Of a stretch of 19,941 nt of DNA, positions 7,137 through 14,604 are shown piece after piece. Within the stretch, counting starts at the first letter, position 1. Each line of letters starts with the position of its first letter. The DNA comes from Clostridia bacterium. Lineage in GTDB: Bacteria; Bacillota; DSM-521; Neomoorellales; Neomoorellaceae. The notes beneath the pieces are model-generated. The model searched no databases and was not told where the DNA came from. It saw only the letters and a list, made by a program, of their open reading frames with translations. The stretch is taken from the NCBI GenBank assembly GCA_012727745.1, contig JAAYGJ010000235.1, positions 1 through 19,941 on the forward strand. Reading direction: 5' to 3'. A program made the translations under genes and the position numbers.

Positions 7137-8558
7137 ATGCCACCGCCAAAAAAGCTGACAGATGTGGCAGCCAGTTTGCGCCTAAAAGTGCAGGGATGGC
7201 TGGCACGCTGGGCAGCAATTGACGGCAGGTACAAAAAAATATCAATAGCAGTTGCGATTGCCTTAACTATCGGCTCGGGTGTTTGTTATTATCAGTTTGC
7301 TCCCAATGCCTGGGCGATAGAGCTAAATGGACAGCAAATAGCTGTTGTTTCCAGCCGGCTCACAATTGATGAGGTTTTGCAAGAAATTATTAGCGAAAAA
7401 GAGGCGCAGCAACTTCAGGAGGTAAAAATAACAGACCGGTTGGACTACAAAAAAGTGCGGGCTAGCTCGCAGGAAATAATTGATGCCGCTAGCTTAAAGC
7501 GGCTGCTGCAGGCAAAAGTCAATTTGGTAGCCGAAGCTACGGCAATAGCTGTTGACGGCAAAATACAAATGGTGGTGAAAGATGAAGCAACAGCTGTAGC
7601 AATTCTGGAGGAGCTAAAACAATCTTTTTTACCACAGGAGCCAACTGCCCGTGTACAAGAAGTTAAATTTGTGGAACAGGTAACCTGTGAAAGGGTTGAA
7701 GTTGAAGCCGGAGAGATTATCAGCCCGGAAGCAGCTCTGGCAAAACTCAAAGGCACCGAAACTTTGAGCGAATACACCGTTAAAAAAGGAGATTCGCTGT
7801 GGTCTATTGCCCGGGCTCATAATTTACTGGTCGACGATATACTGGCTGTTAACCCCGATATTAAAGGAGAACATCTGGACATCGATCAAAAGATAATGCT
7901 TTCCTGGGAAAAGCCTCTGGTGCAAGTAATGGTCACCTACAGTCAGGAAGTTAGCGAAAGCATACCCTACGGTGTTAAAGTAGAAAACAACGCTAACCTT
8001 TACAGAGGTCAGGAACGGGTAATAAAAGCTGGCGTGGAAGGGGAACAAAGAGTTACCTACCAGATTGTTACCCAAAACGGAGCTGAGATCGAAAAAAATG
8101 TGCTGGCCAAACAAGTTATAAAAGAACCTGAAAACAAAATAGTTGAACGGGGTACGCGGCTGGCACTGGCTTCCCGTGGCGGTGGCGGATCGGGCCAGCT
8201 GGCCTGGCCAATCCGGGGGCCTATCACTTCCCGTTACGGCTACCGGGGTAGGGAATTTCATACAGGTTTAGATATAGACGGCTCCACTGGCGACCCTGTA
8301 AGTGCGGCCGAAGCCGGGACCGTGATTTTTGTGGGTTATAGCGGTAATTATGGACGGATGGTAACGATTGATCATGGCGATGGTCTGGTAACCCGTTATG
8401 CTCATTTGAACGGTTACAACGTCAGCACGGGGGATCAGGTAGAACGGGGCCAGATTATCGGTTACGTCGGTACCAGTGGTCGTACCACTGGCTCCCACTT
8501 GCATTTTGAAGTCCGGGTGAATGGCAGTCCCAGAGACCCATTATCGTACCTTGATTAA
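7137..8558 (+). CDS. Membrane-anchored M23 metalloendopeptidase with LysM and G5 domains
   Basis: Cell-wall hydrolase expected to cut peptide cross-links of peptidoglycan outside the membrane. It has 473 residues. A single hydrophobic segment (about 34-54) after a basic N-terminus acts as signal anchor. A region without an assigned domain (60-210) follows, then a LysM peptidoglycan-binding domain (YTVKKGDSLWSIARAHNLL, about 213-256), a G5 domain (about 260-340), a GGGGSG linker and the M23 domain (about 358-471). Zinc ligands are visible as H375xxxD379 in FHTGLDID and H456 in SHLHFE, with H423 (RYAHLNG) also conserved. Start ATG 7137 follows GAGAGGAGG (about 7121-7129). The gene stands alone with its own terminator. 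LysM-G5-M23 proteins occur in Clostridia, often linked to growth or sporulation; the specific role is unknown. Confidence 0.93.
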   Translation: MPPPKKLTDVAASLRLKVQGWLARWAAIDGRYKKISIAVAIALTIGSGVCYYQFAPNAWAIELNGQQIAVVSSRLTIDEVLQEIISEKEAQQLQEVKITDRLDYKKVRASSQEIIDAASLKRLLQAKVNLVAEATAIAVDGKIQMVVKDEATAVAILEELKQSFLPQEPTARVQEVKFVEQVTCERVEVEAGEIISPEAALAKLKGTETLSEYTVKKGDSLWSIARAHNLLVDDILAVNPDIKGEHLDIDQKIMLSWEKPLVQVMVTYSQEVSESIPYGVKVENNANLYRGQERVIKAGVEGEQRVTYQIVTQNGAEIEKNVLAKQVIKEPENKIVERGTRLALASRGGGGSGQLAWPIRGPITSRYGYRGREFHTGLDIDGSTGDPVSAAEAGTVIFVGYSGNYGRMVTIDHGDGLVTRYAHLNGYNVSTGDQVERGQIIGYVGTSGRTTGSHLHFEVRVNGSPRDPLSYLD

Positions 8559-8580
8559 TAAGCTTTAATATTTTAACAAT

Positions 8581-8609
8581 TCCCTGCGGGACAAGCTGCA
8601 GGGATTTTT
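8581..8609 (+). terminator. Rho-independent terminator after the M23 peptidase gene
   Basis: TCCCTGC (8581-8587) pairs with GCAGGGA (8598-8604) around a 10-nt loop, followed by TTTTT (8605-8609). Confidence 0.85.
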
Positions 8610-8610
8610 C

Positions 8611-8639
8611 TTGCAATAATCATAGTGGCAGCATATAAT
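8611..8639 (+). promoter_or_regulatory. Probable sigma-A promoter for trxB
   Basis: TTGCAA (8611-8616), a 17-bp spacer and a perfect TATAAT (8634-8639) lie directly after the preceding terminator. Transcription would start near 8646, about 100 nt before the trxB start codon. The spacing and the match are seen in the sequence; activity is inferred. Confidence 0.65.
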
Positions 8640-8747
8640 GATTATAGTATAAACAAAAAACATGATACAAAGGGAACATAGATATAATAAGGTAAAAAAT
8701 TGGTATGCGATGGAGATATGCCAGTAATAATAGCAGGAGGGATTTCT

Positions 8748-9662
8748 ATGGTTTATGATTTAATGATTATTGGCGGCGGCCCGGCAGGACTGACGGCGGC
8801 TCTGTACGGAGCCCGGGGCGGGTTGAATACTATTGTGCTGGAGGCAGGTGTTCCCGGTGGTCAGGCGGGGCAGACTGACATCATTGAAAATTACCCCGGT
8901 TTCCCCGAAGGTATAAACGGTTTTGAGCTTGCCGACAGGTTTTTACAACAGGCCCAGCGCTTTGGTGTCAAGCTAGAAATGGCAGCTGTAACGGGCGTCG
9001 AGCTTGGCAGTGAGCTTAAAAAGGCAGTGACCGAGAACGGTGAGTACAGCGCCAGAGCGGTAATAATTGCCACTGGGGCGCGACCACGACCACTGGATGT
9101 CCCCGGGGAAAAAGAATTCCAGGGACGGGGAGTATCTTATTGCGCCACTTGTGACGGCGCCTTTTTCCGAGACAAAAAGGTAGCGGTAGTTGGCGGCGGC
9201 GACTCTGCCGTGGAGGAAGCTCTTTTTCTTACCCGTTTTGCCCGCCAGGTAACTATCATCCACCGCCGCGACACCTTAAGGGCAGCCAGGGTACTGCAGG
9301 AGCGTGCCCGGGATAATGCCAAGATTTCTTTTCACTGGCAGACTGTGGTCGAGGCAATTAAGGGAACGGATAGGGTGCAAAAATTGCAACTTCGAGATGT
9401 CAAAACAAACGCTATCCGGGAAGAAGATTTTGATGGAGTATTTATTTTTATCGGTCTTGAGCCTAATAGTTCCTTTTTGGGGCAAGCGCTGGCAACCGAT
9501 CCCGGGGGCTATATTATAACCGAGGAAAATTTGGAAACATCTGTAAAAGGGGTTTTTGCTGCCGGCGATGTTCGCGCCAAGGAATTTCGCCAGGTCAGTA
9601 CGGCGGTAGGAGACGGGACGGTGGCGGCCATGGCCGCTGAACGTTACCTGGCAAATTTATAA
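8748..9662 (+). CDS. trxB: Thioredoxin-disulfide reductase
   Basis: Flavoprotein that uses NADPH to reduce thioredoxin. From ATG 8748 it has 304 residues, the usual low-Mr TrxB length. The FAD-binding GGGPAG is at about 9-14, the redox-active CATC at 132-135 (SYCATCDGAFF), the NADPH-binding GGGDSA at 149-154 with HRRDTLRA after it, and the C-terminal FAD motif VFAAGDVR is present. ATG 8748 is chosen because AGGAGGG (8735-8741) sits at ideal distance. The frame extends up to a TTG at 8700, but those 16 extra residues have no family similarity. Canonical HRRxxxR residues suggest NADPH rather than the ferredoxin- or flavin-dependent variants found in some Clostridia. It is followed after 34 bp by an HMA-domain protein, probably in one transcript. 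Confidence 0.95.
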   Translation: MVYDLMIIGGGPAGLTAALYGARGGLNTIVLEAGVPGGQAGQTDIIENYPGFPEGINGFELADRFLQQAQRFGVKLEMAAVTGVELGSELKKAVTENGEYSARAVIIATGARPRPLDVPGEKEFQGRGVSYCATCDGAFFRDKKVAVVGGGDSAVEEALFLTRFARQVTIIHRRDTLRAARVLQERARDNAKISFHWQTVVEAIKGTDRVQKLQLRDVKTNAIREEDFDGVFIFIGLEPNSSFLGQALATDPGGYIITEENLETSVKGVFAAGDVRAKEFRQVSTAVGDGTVAAMAAERYLANL

Positions 9663-9696
9663 GACGTTATGTCCCCGCTGACGAGGAGGTGAAATA

Positions 9697-9903
9697 GTGG
9701 CAGAGGTAACCCTGCAAGTAGAGAACATGAGCTGCAACCATTGTAAAATGAGTATTGAAAAGGCTTTGCAAGCACTGGACGGGGTGGATGCAGCTGTGGT
9801 AAACTTGGCTGGCAAAGCGGTCCAAGTTGTCTATGACCCGGCCAGGGTGGACCTTTCAAGCATTAAAAGGACAATAACAGAGGCTGGCTATGAAGTTAAA
9901 TAG
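9697..9903 (+). CDS. Heavy-metal-associated (HMA) domain protein, CopZ-like metallochaperone
   Basis: Single HMA domain of 68 residues with a beta-alpha-beta-beta-alpha-beta arrangement. The metal-binding MxCxxC motif is MSCNHC, with cysteines at about 12 and 15. Family members bind Cu(I) or similar soft metals and hand them to P1B-ATPases. Start GTG 9697 follows GAGGAGGT (9683-9690). It lies 34 bp after trxB with no terminator between, and a strong terminator follows directly, so trxB and this gene appear to form a two-gene unit. No copper ATPase or CsoR gene is in the window. CopZ is therefore only a likely name, and a general metal-binding or mercuric-type role is possible. Confidence 0.88.
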   Translation: MAEVTLQVENMSCNHCKMSIEKALQALDGVDAAVVNLAGKAVQVVYDPARVDLSSIKRTITEAGYEVK

Positions 9904-9905
9904 CT

Positions 9906-9932
9906 ACCCGGGGGTTTAAAGCCCCGGGTTTT
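9906..9932 (+). terminator. Strong rho-independent terminator of the trxB-HMA unit
   Basis: ACCCGGGG (9906-9913) pairs with CCCCGGGT (9922-9929) around an 8-nt loop, followed by a T-rich tail (TTTTATTATT). Confidence 0.92.
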
Positions 9933-9946
9933 ATTATTGCCAGCCA

Positions 9947-9976
9947 TTAACAGTGATGCTGCTGCCGGGCTATAGT
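9947..9976 (+). promoter_or_regulatory. Possible promoter for the metalloprotease gene
   Basis: TTAACA (9947-9952) and TATAGT (9971-9976) are separated by 18 bp. A perfect TATAAT (9976-9981) overlaps the latter but lacks a well-spaced -35. The site falls just after the preceding terminator and about 40 bp before the start codon, as expected for a promoter. Confidence 0.5.
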
Positions 9977-10015
9977 ATAATCAGGTTGAGGAAGCCCCTG
10001 GGGGAGGGGAAAGAT

Positions 10016-10903
10016 ATGCAAAGCTGGTGGCAGTTATTTATTCAAGGCTGCCTTATTTTATTGCTTATTGCCGGGGGAGTTGTTGCCTGGACCGGTGAAG
10101 TACCGCCGCGCCAGCTGGCACATAGAGCCATATATCGAAGCGCAGTAATGTATACCAGCTGGCAGACCCGCAATTGGCTGGAAACAGAAAGCGCCCATTT
10201 CTGTCTGCGTTACCGTCCTGAGGACAGCGAGGTGGCCCGCCTGGTGCTGGATAATGCGGAAGCAGCTTACCTGCCTGCGGCTGAACTATTGCAGTATAGG
10301 CCCAAGGGCAAAAGCTTGCTGGTTTTACATCCGGACAGGGCAAGTCTGGCGCGAGAATTTGGCTGGACTGCCAGCGAAAGCGCAATGGGGGTTTACTGGA
10401 ACGGGGTTATTCGTCTACTTTCACCGCAGGATTGGGTTTACAGCCAGGACCTGGAGGAAATTAAACGGGTTTTTAGTAGCATTGGCCCTATGGTCCACGA
10501 GTATACTCACCTGCTGGTTGACTGCAAAGCCCGGGGTAATTACCCGCGCTGGTTAACAGAAGGTATTGCCCAGTATGTTGAGCGACAGCTAATAGGCTTT
10601 ACCATGCCGGCTCCGGCTGAGATAACGGCCTGGTATCCTCTGGCAAGGATGGACCGGGGCTTTGACAGCCTGCCTGACCAATCGCTGGCCTATTACCAGT
10701 CGCTGGTACTGGTGGATTACCTGGAACAGCGCTGGGGTTGGGAAGCAGTACTGCAGCTGTTAGAACGCCTAGGGCAGGGGGATTCTTTGGAACAGGCCTG
10801 TCGGCAAATTCTCTCAGTTAGCCTTCAGGAGTTTGAGGCAATGTTCAACAAAGCTGCTGACCTGGAGCGGCAGGGCCGACAAAAAGCAGCTGCGTGTTTT
10901 TAA
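10016..10903 (+). CDS. Membrane-anchored zinc metalloprotease, peptidase MA (gluzincin) type
   Basis: Predicted protease with its catalytic domain outside the membrane. From ATG 10016 it has 295 residues. A hydrophobic segment (about 6-26) serves as signal anchor. The zinc motif is HEYTH (161-165), and 17 residues after its second histidine comes RWLTEGIAQYVE, whose Glu182 is the likely third ligand. This HExxH...W(L)xEG(x)A(x)Y layout is that of the peptidase-MA-like family. The substrate is unknown. ATG 10016 has a GGGGGAGGGG Shine-Dalgarno (about 10000-10009); the frame opens further upstream at ATG 9953, but that stretch contains the promoter-like elements and no ribosome binding site. 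An unrecognised 20-codon ORF lies 80 bp downstream with no terminator between, so the two may share a transcript. Confidence 0.85.
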   Translation: MQSWWQLFIQGCLILLLIAGGVVAWTGEVPPRQLAHRAIYRSAVMYTSWQTRNWLETESAHFCLRYRPEDSEVARLVLDNAEAAYLPAAELLQYRPKGKSLLVLHPDRASLAREFGWTASESAMGVYWNGVIRLLSPQDWVYSQDLEEIKRVFSSIGPMVHEYTHLLVDCKARGNYPRWLTEGIAQYVERQLIGFTMPAPAEITAWYPLARMDRGFDSLPDQSLAYYQSLVLVDYLEQRWGWEAVLQLLERLGQGDSLEQACRQILSVSLQEFEAMFNKAADLERQGRQKAAACF

Positions 10904-10983
10904 AAATTATAGCAACATCGGCATATCTCGCTTCAGAGAAGAATATAAATACAAGATAGAACTATAAACGGAGGTGTGCCGGA

Positions 10984-11046
10984 TTGCTGCGTAAAAGATA
11001 TTTATTGCGGCCAGTGGCTCACTGCTGCGGCGGTAAGAGTATGTAG
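10984..11046 (+). CDS. Unrecognised 20-residue peptide with a Cys-Cys-Gly-Gly motif
   Basis: Short ORF encoding MLRKRYLLRPVAHCCGGKSM, starting with TTG at 10984 and ending with TAG at 11044-11046. A good Shine-Dalgarno GGAGG (10970-10974) lies 9 nt upstream, and a very strong terminator follows within 30 bp, so the region has the layout of a deliberately expressed short gene. The product is basic at its N-terminus and ends in a HCCGG cluster. I do not recognise a family. It could be a small functional peptide, a precursor or substrate of the metalloprotease just upstream, or a leader peptide. Weak TATAAA elements at 10944 and 10963 lack clear -35 boxes, so transcription from the upstream gene is as likely. 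Evidence is limited to the site layout; chance is possible for such a short ORF. Confidence 0.45.
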   Translation: MLRKRYLLRPVAHCCGGKSM

Positions 11047-11074
11047 TCCTGGGTAAGACCTAAAACTGCCCGGG

Positions 11075-11108
11075 CCAGCCCCTGGAATGAAGCCAGGGGC
11101 TGGTTTTT
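11075..11108 (+). terminator. Very strong rho-independent terminator
   Basis: CCAGCCCCTGG (11075-11085) pairs perfectly over 11 bp with CCAGGGGCTGG (11093-11103) around a 7-nt loop, followed by TTTTT. It ends the metalloprotease/short-ORF unit and separates it from htrA. Confidence 0.95.
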
Positions 11109-11184
11109 CTTATAAAGAAGCCTGCTGCAGGCAATATTAGCAAATAGAAGATTATTAACCGGTATTGCAGTCAAGCAGGAGGCG

Positions 11185-12330
11185 ATGTTATTGGTAAATA
11201 ATAGTTGCAGGAAGATTATAAATGCTCGTACCTTGAGTCTGGCTTTATTATTATTTATCAGTTCAACCCTGGGGGTAGGGATGGGCCTGTACCTGGCGCC
11301 GCAGGTAATGCCAGGGCCCCAGGCGCCGGCACCGCAGGTCGATCCCCGTCCCCTTGCGCTACCGCCTGCCGGGATACCGCCTCAGTTTACCGCCGCTTCA
11401 CCGGTGGTAACTATTGCCGAGCAGGTTGGCCCTGCAGTGGTAGGGGTAGCGGCCCTGACCGGCAGGAGCTTCACCGGGGAGGGAGGAATGCAGCAGGGCT
11501 CAGGCGTCATATTTGACAGTACTAATGGCTATATTGTGACCAACAATCATGTTATCGCCGGTGCCGGGCAGATTACTGTCAGCCTGGATCGAGAAAAAGT
11601 ATATCCGGCAACTTTGGTTGGGGCCGATGAACGTAGCGACCTGGCCGGGCTGCAGGTTAAAGCAGACAATTTACCCCAGGCTACAATGGGAGATTCCAGT
11701 AGCGTACAAACAGGTGAAACGGTAGTTGCCATTGGCAACCCCCTGGGGCGTGAGTTCGCCCGGTCAGTAACGGTTGGCGTAATCAGCGCCTTAAACCGGG
11801 AAGTTACTGTTCCTGGCCCCCGGGGTGTAGAGATAACTTTGAGTGCCTTCCAAACTGATGCGCCCATCAATCCTGGCAACAGCGGCGGTGCTCTAGTTAA
11901 CCTGCGGGGCGAAGTCATCGGCATCAACAGTGTCAAGATTGCCATTGAAGGCGTAGAGGGCATGGGTTTTGCCATTCCCATTAACGATGTACGGCCCATT
12001 ATTGAACAACTGATTACTTACGGTCGCGTTAGCCACCCCTTTCTCGGTGTTTATAATCTGCGGGAAATTACCCCCGAGATGGCCGAATGGTATAACCTGC
12101 CTGTAGGTGTATATATAGGGGGCGTTTTTGCGGACGGGCCGGCAGCTAAAGCCGGGGTGCAAACGGGAGATATTATTATCGCTGTTGATGATAACAGGGT
12201 GGCCACCTATGGCGATATTCAGCGCCTTATTAGCCGCAAATCGCCAGGGCAGCAAGTGGTCCTGACAGTCAGCCGCCAGCGAGGTGCCGTTACGCTCGAC
12301 TATACCCTGACCCTGGCGGAAATGCCATAA
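11185..12330 (+). CDS. HtrA/DegP-like S1C serine protease with PDZ domain
   Basis: Membrane-anchored quality-control protease of the cell envelope that degrades misfolded exported proteins. It has 381 residues. An N-terminal hydrophobic anchor (about 16-38) is followed by a Pro-rich linker (about 43-66) and a trypsin-like domain with catalytic triad H122 (TNNHVIAG), D152 (ERSDLAGL) and S233 (NPGNSGGALV). A C-terminal PDZ domain (about 285-378) has the carboxylate-binding region near HPFLGVYN. ATG 11185 lies only 2 nt after AGGAGG (11177-11182). The in-frame TTG at 11191 has an 8-nt spacing and may be the real start; the protein differs by two residues. Next to rlmH, as in many Firmicutes, where this locus often lies near the WalKR signalling genes. 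Confidence 0.95.
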   Translation: MLLVNNSCRKIINARTLSLALLLFISSTLGVGMGLYLAPQVMPGPQAPAPQVDPRPLALPPAGIPPQFTAASPVVTIAEQVGPAVVGVAALTGRSFTGEGGMQQGSGVIFDSTNGYIVTNNHVIAGAGQITVSLDREKVYPATLVGADERSDLAGLQVKADNLPQATMGDSSSVQTGETVVAIGNPLGREFARSVTVGVISALNREVTVPGPRGVEITLSAFQTDAPINPGNSGGALVNLRGEVIGINSVKIAIEGVEGMGFAIPINDVRPIIEQLITYGRVSHPFLGVYNLREITPEMAEWYNLPVGVYIGGVFADGPAAKAGVQTGDIIIAVDDNRVATYGDIQRLISRKSPGQQVVLTVSRQRGAVTLDYTLTLAEMP

Positions 12331-12400
12331 AGCTGTCTTTAATTGCATTATAGTGGCTGCGGTGTTAAGATGGTAAAAACAAGTGATAGGTTGGGTTAAT

Positions 12401-12883
12401 TTGCAACATCTTGATATCGTGGCGGTCGGCAAAGTAAGGGAAAACTATCTTAAAGAGGGTATCAACGAGTACTTAAAAAGGCTGCGAGCTTATGCCCAGG
12501 TAACTATTAAGGAAGGGCCGGAGCTAAAAGTGCCTGAAAAGCTTACCCCGGCCAGGTCCCTTGAGGTCCTCGATGCTGAAGGACGGGGATTGCAAAAGCT
12601 AATTAAACCCGGAGCCTATACTATTGCCCTCGACCGGGAAGGTACAATGCTTACTTCCACAGAACTGGCTGCAAAACTGGCAGACCTGGCCCTTGGCGGC
12701 AGAAACGAACTGGCATTTATTATTGGCGGCACCCTGGGACTGGCGCCGGCGATCCTGGAGCAGGCAGATTTTCGCCTTTCTTTTTCCCGCTTCACCTTTC
12801 CCCACCAGCTCATGCGCTTAATCCTCCTTGAGCAGATTTTCCGGGCTTATAAAATTCAGCGCGGCGAACCGTATCATAAATAG
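12401..12883 (+). CDS. rlmH: 23S rRNA (pseudouridine(1915)-N3)-methyltransferase RlmH
   Basis: SPOUT-class methyltransferase that modifies pseudouridine 1915 in helix 69 of 23S rRNA on assembled 70S ribosomes, using S-adenosylmethionine. The knot region is visible as LAFIIGGTLGLAP, and the C-terminal block SFSRFTFPHQLMRLILLEQIF plus AYKIQRGEPYHK is diagnostic. TTG 12401 gives 160 residues, close to the usual 159, starting QHLDIVAVGKVRENYLKEG. An in-frame GTG at 12383 would add six residues; neither start has a strong Shine-Dalgarno (AGGTTGGG at 12388-12395 precedes the TTG). It lies about 70 bp after the S1C protease gene with no terminator between. Confidence 0.95.
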   Translation: MQHLDIVAVGKVRENYLKEGINEYLKRLRAYAQVTIKEGPELKVPEKLTPARSLEVLDAEGRGLQKLIKPGAYTIALDREGTMLTSTELAAKLADLALGGRNELAFIIGGTLGLAPAILEQADFRLSFSRFTFPHQLMRLILLEQIFRAYKIQRGEPYHK

Positions 12884-12983
12884 AGCCGGAAGCGGCTGAC
12901 TGGCCAGATTCGCTGTTCGGGTGCCGGCAAACCTTTGTCCCGGATTATTGGAGCAGAGGCCTAACAAAAAAGTTGCAAGTGTC

Positions 12984-13012
12984 TTTACAGGTGACATTAC
13001 AAGTTCTAGAAT
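12984..13012 (+). promoter_or_regulatory. Probable sigma-A promoter for the MFS transporter gene
   Basis: TTTACA (12984-12989), a 17-bp spacer and TAGAAT (13007-13012). It lies about 140 bp before the transporter start codon. The region between (13013-13153) has an unexplained AGGAGG at 13101-13106 and a dispersed ACAGCTG/CAGCTGT repeat, so it may act as a leader. No known riboswitch was recognised. Confidence 0.6.
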
Positions 13013-13153
13013 AATTATGTTTATGTTCTTACAGCTGCTTGCGGGGGCGAGTAATTAGCTGCAGCCAGGCATACAGCTGTAAATAAAAACGTCCGCTGAG
13101 AGGAGGCTTGCCACTTACACTTGATACATCTAAATTAGTTGGGGGTGTAGTTT

Positions 13154-14488
13154 TTGAGTATTTCCTGTAGGCTGGAATACCTGCCTTTAAGCAGGGTTCA
13201 CTACAAAATTTTGCTGGTCTGTGGAATAGGCTGGCTGTTTGATGCTATGGACGTAGGGTTAATATCCTTTGTATTGCCTGCTGTCGGTGATGAGTGGCAA
13301 TTATCAGGGGCGCAGATGGGGGCCTTGGGCAGCATCGGCTTGCTGGGCATGGGCCTGGGAGCTGTTTTCGGTGGGACTCTGGGCGATCGCTGGGGCCGCA
13401 AGCGGGTGTTTACTTACACTTTAATTTTTTATGGCCTTATGACTTTTTTGGCCGGCCTGGCAGTGAATTATCCTATGCTGATGGTCTTGCGCTTTTTGGT
13501 GGGACTGGGGCTGGGAGCCGAAGTGCCGGTGGCCTTCACGATGATGAGCGAGTTTTCGCCGGCTCGACACCGGGGGCGGATGCTGGTGTTATTAGAAAGC
13601 TTTTGGGCTTTTGGCTGGATATTTGCGGCCCTAATTGGCTATCTGGTTGTTCCCCACTGGGGCTGGCGTCTGGCCTTTATGTTCGGAGCCTTACCGGCCC
13701 TGTATGCAGCCTTTTTACGCCGTTATTTACCTGAATCGCCGAGCTTTTTGGAGGCAGTTGGTCGCCGGGAAGAGGCGGAAGCAATAGTACCACAAATTGA
13801 AAGAGCTTGCGGAGTTAATGGCGGGACAGCAAAGAACAGGCCACAGGCAGCAGTGGCGGCAACCCCAGTCAGAGCTACTTTAGTTGACCTCTGGTCATCG
13901 CGTTATTTCCGGCGCACTCTGACCCTGTGGATCTTGTGGTTTGGCATTAATTTTTCCTATTATGGCATTGTTACCTGGCTGCCGTCGCTGATGTTTGGCA
14001 AGGGGTTTGCCATCATCAAGAGCTTTGAGTACGTTTTGCTGATGACTTTAGGCCAAATACCGGGCTACTTCAGCGCTGCTTACCTGGTGGAGAAGATTGG
14101 CCGCAAGGCCACCCTGGTATCTTACCTCACCTTGAGCGGGGTGGCAGCTTACCTGTTTTCTTTGAGCGGCAGCACTGCCGAAATTATCTGGTGGGGTGTG
14201 GCAGTTTACTTTTTCAACCTGGGTGCCTGGGGAGTTCTTTATGCTTATACACCTGAGATGTACCCGACAGCGATCCGCGCCACTGGCTCCGGTTGGGCCT
14301 CCTTCTGTGGCCGTATCGGTGCCATTCTTGCTCCCCTGGTGGTAGGCCGCCTGATTGATGCTATGGGCCTGGCAGCAGCTTACCCCTTGGTCTTTATCCT
14401 TTTTGCGGCAGTATTTTTATTTACAGCCCTGGGAATGCTGTTGCTGGGCATTGAAACCCGCGGCCGGACACTAGAAGAATTATCCTGA
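13154..14488 (+). CDS. MFS transporter, metabolite:H+ symporter group (NiaP-like)
   Basis: Twelve-helix major facilitator superfamily permease, 444 residues. The loop between helices 2 and 3 has the MFS signature GGTLGDRWGRKR (73-84). The first helix region GIGWLFDAMDVGLISFVLPA, the RFLVGLGLGAEVPVAFTMMSEF block and LPESPSFL resemble the NiaP/YceI niacin transporters and the aromatic acid:H+ symporters. The central cytoplasmic loop is at about 200-245, and the second half begins YFRRTLTLWILWFGINFSYYG. The start is TTG 13154, with GGGGGTG (13141-13147) ahead. The gene appears monocistronic. Substrate is inferred only from resemblance: niacin or another small carboxylate is likely, but no NAD-related gene or NiaR-type operator was recognised. 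Confidence 0.85.
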   Translation: MSISCRLEYLPLSRVHYKILLVCGIGWLFDAMDVGLISFVLPAVGDEWQLSGAQMGALGSIGLLGMGLGAVFGGTLGDRWGRKRVFTYTLIFYGLMTFLAGLAVNYPMLMVLRFLVGLGLGAEVPVAFTMMSEFSPARHRGRMLVLLESFWAFGWIFAALIGYLVVPHWGWRLAFMFGALPALYAAFLRRYLPESPSFLEAVGRREEAEAIVPQIERACGVNGGTAKNRPQAAVAATPVRATLVDLWSSRYFRRTLTLWILWFGINFSYYGIVTWLPSLMFGKGFAIIKSFEYVLLMTLGQIPGYFSAAYLVEKIGRKATLVSYLTLSGVAAYLFSLSGSTAEIIWWGVAVYFFNLGAWGVLYAYTPEMYPTAIRATGSGWASFCGRIGAILAPLVVGRLIDAMGLAAAYPLVFILFAAVFLFTALGMLLLGIETRGRTLEELS

Positions 14489-14520
14489 TGATTTTGTAAT
14501 AACAAACAGGACCAAAATCA
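14489..14520 (+). repeat. Perfect 8-bp inverted repeat directly after the MFS stop codon
   Basis: TGATTTTG (14489-14496) and CAAAATCA (14513-14520) are perfect complements around a 16-nt loop, starting at the base after the stop. AT-rich and without a T-run, so not a normal terminator; it may stabilise the mRNA 3' end. A second weak hairpin, ACCTG (14569-14573) with CGGGT (14582-14586) and TTTT after it, could complete termination. Confidence 0.45.
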
Positions 14521-14604
14521 CCCTTAAAGCTAAGATAATAAAGTGGCAATGAGGTGTTAGTAAGAAATACCTGTTTTTCGGCGGGTTTTAATAAAAATCA
14601 AGCC

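Noticed and set aside
8700..8747. TTG start giving a 320-residue thioredoxin reductase
   Set aside because: The added 16 residues have no family similarity; ATG 8748 has a well-spaced AGGAGGG and gives the standard N-terminus just ahead of GGGPAG.
9953..10015. Upstream ATG for the metalloprotease
   Set aside because: No ribosome binding site, and the stretch contains the TATAGT/TATAAT elements; ATG 10016 has a strong Shine-Dalgarno and starts directly before the membrane anchor.
11893..12432. 179-codon open frame on the minus strand across the htrA/rlmH junction
   Set aside because: It is antisense to two well-supported genes, has no recognisable domain and its composition reflects the complementary frames.
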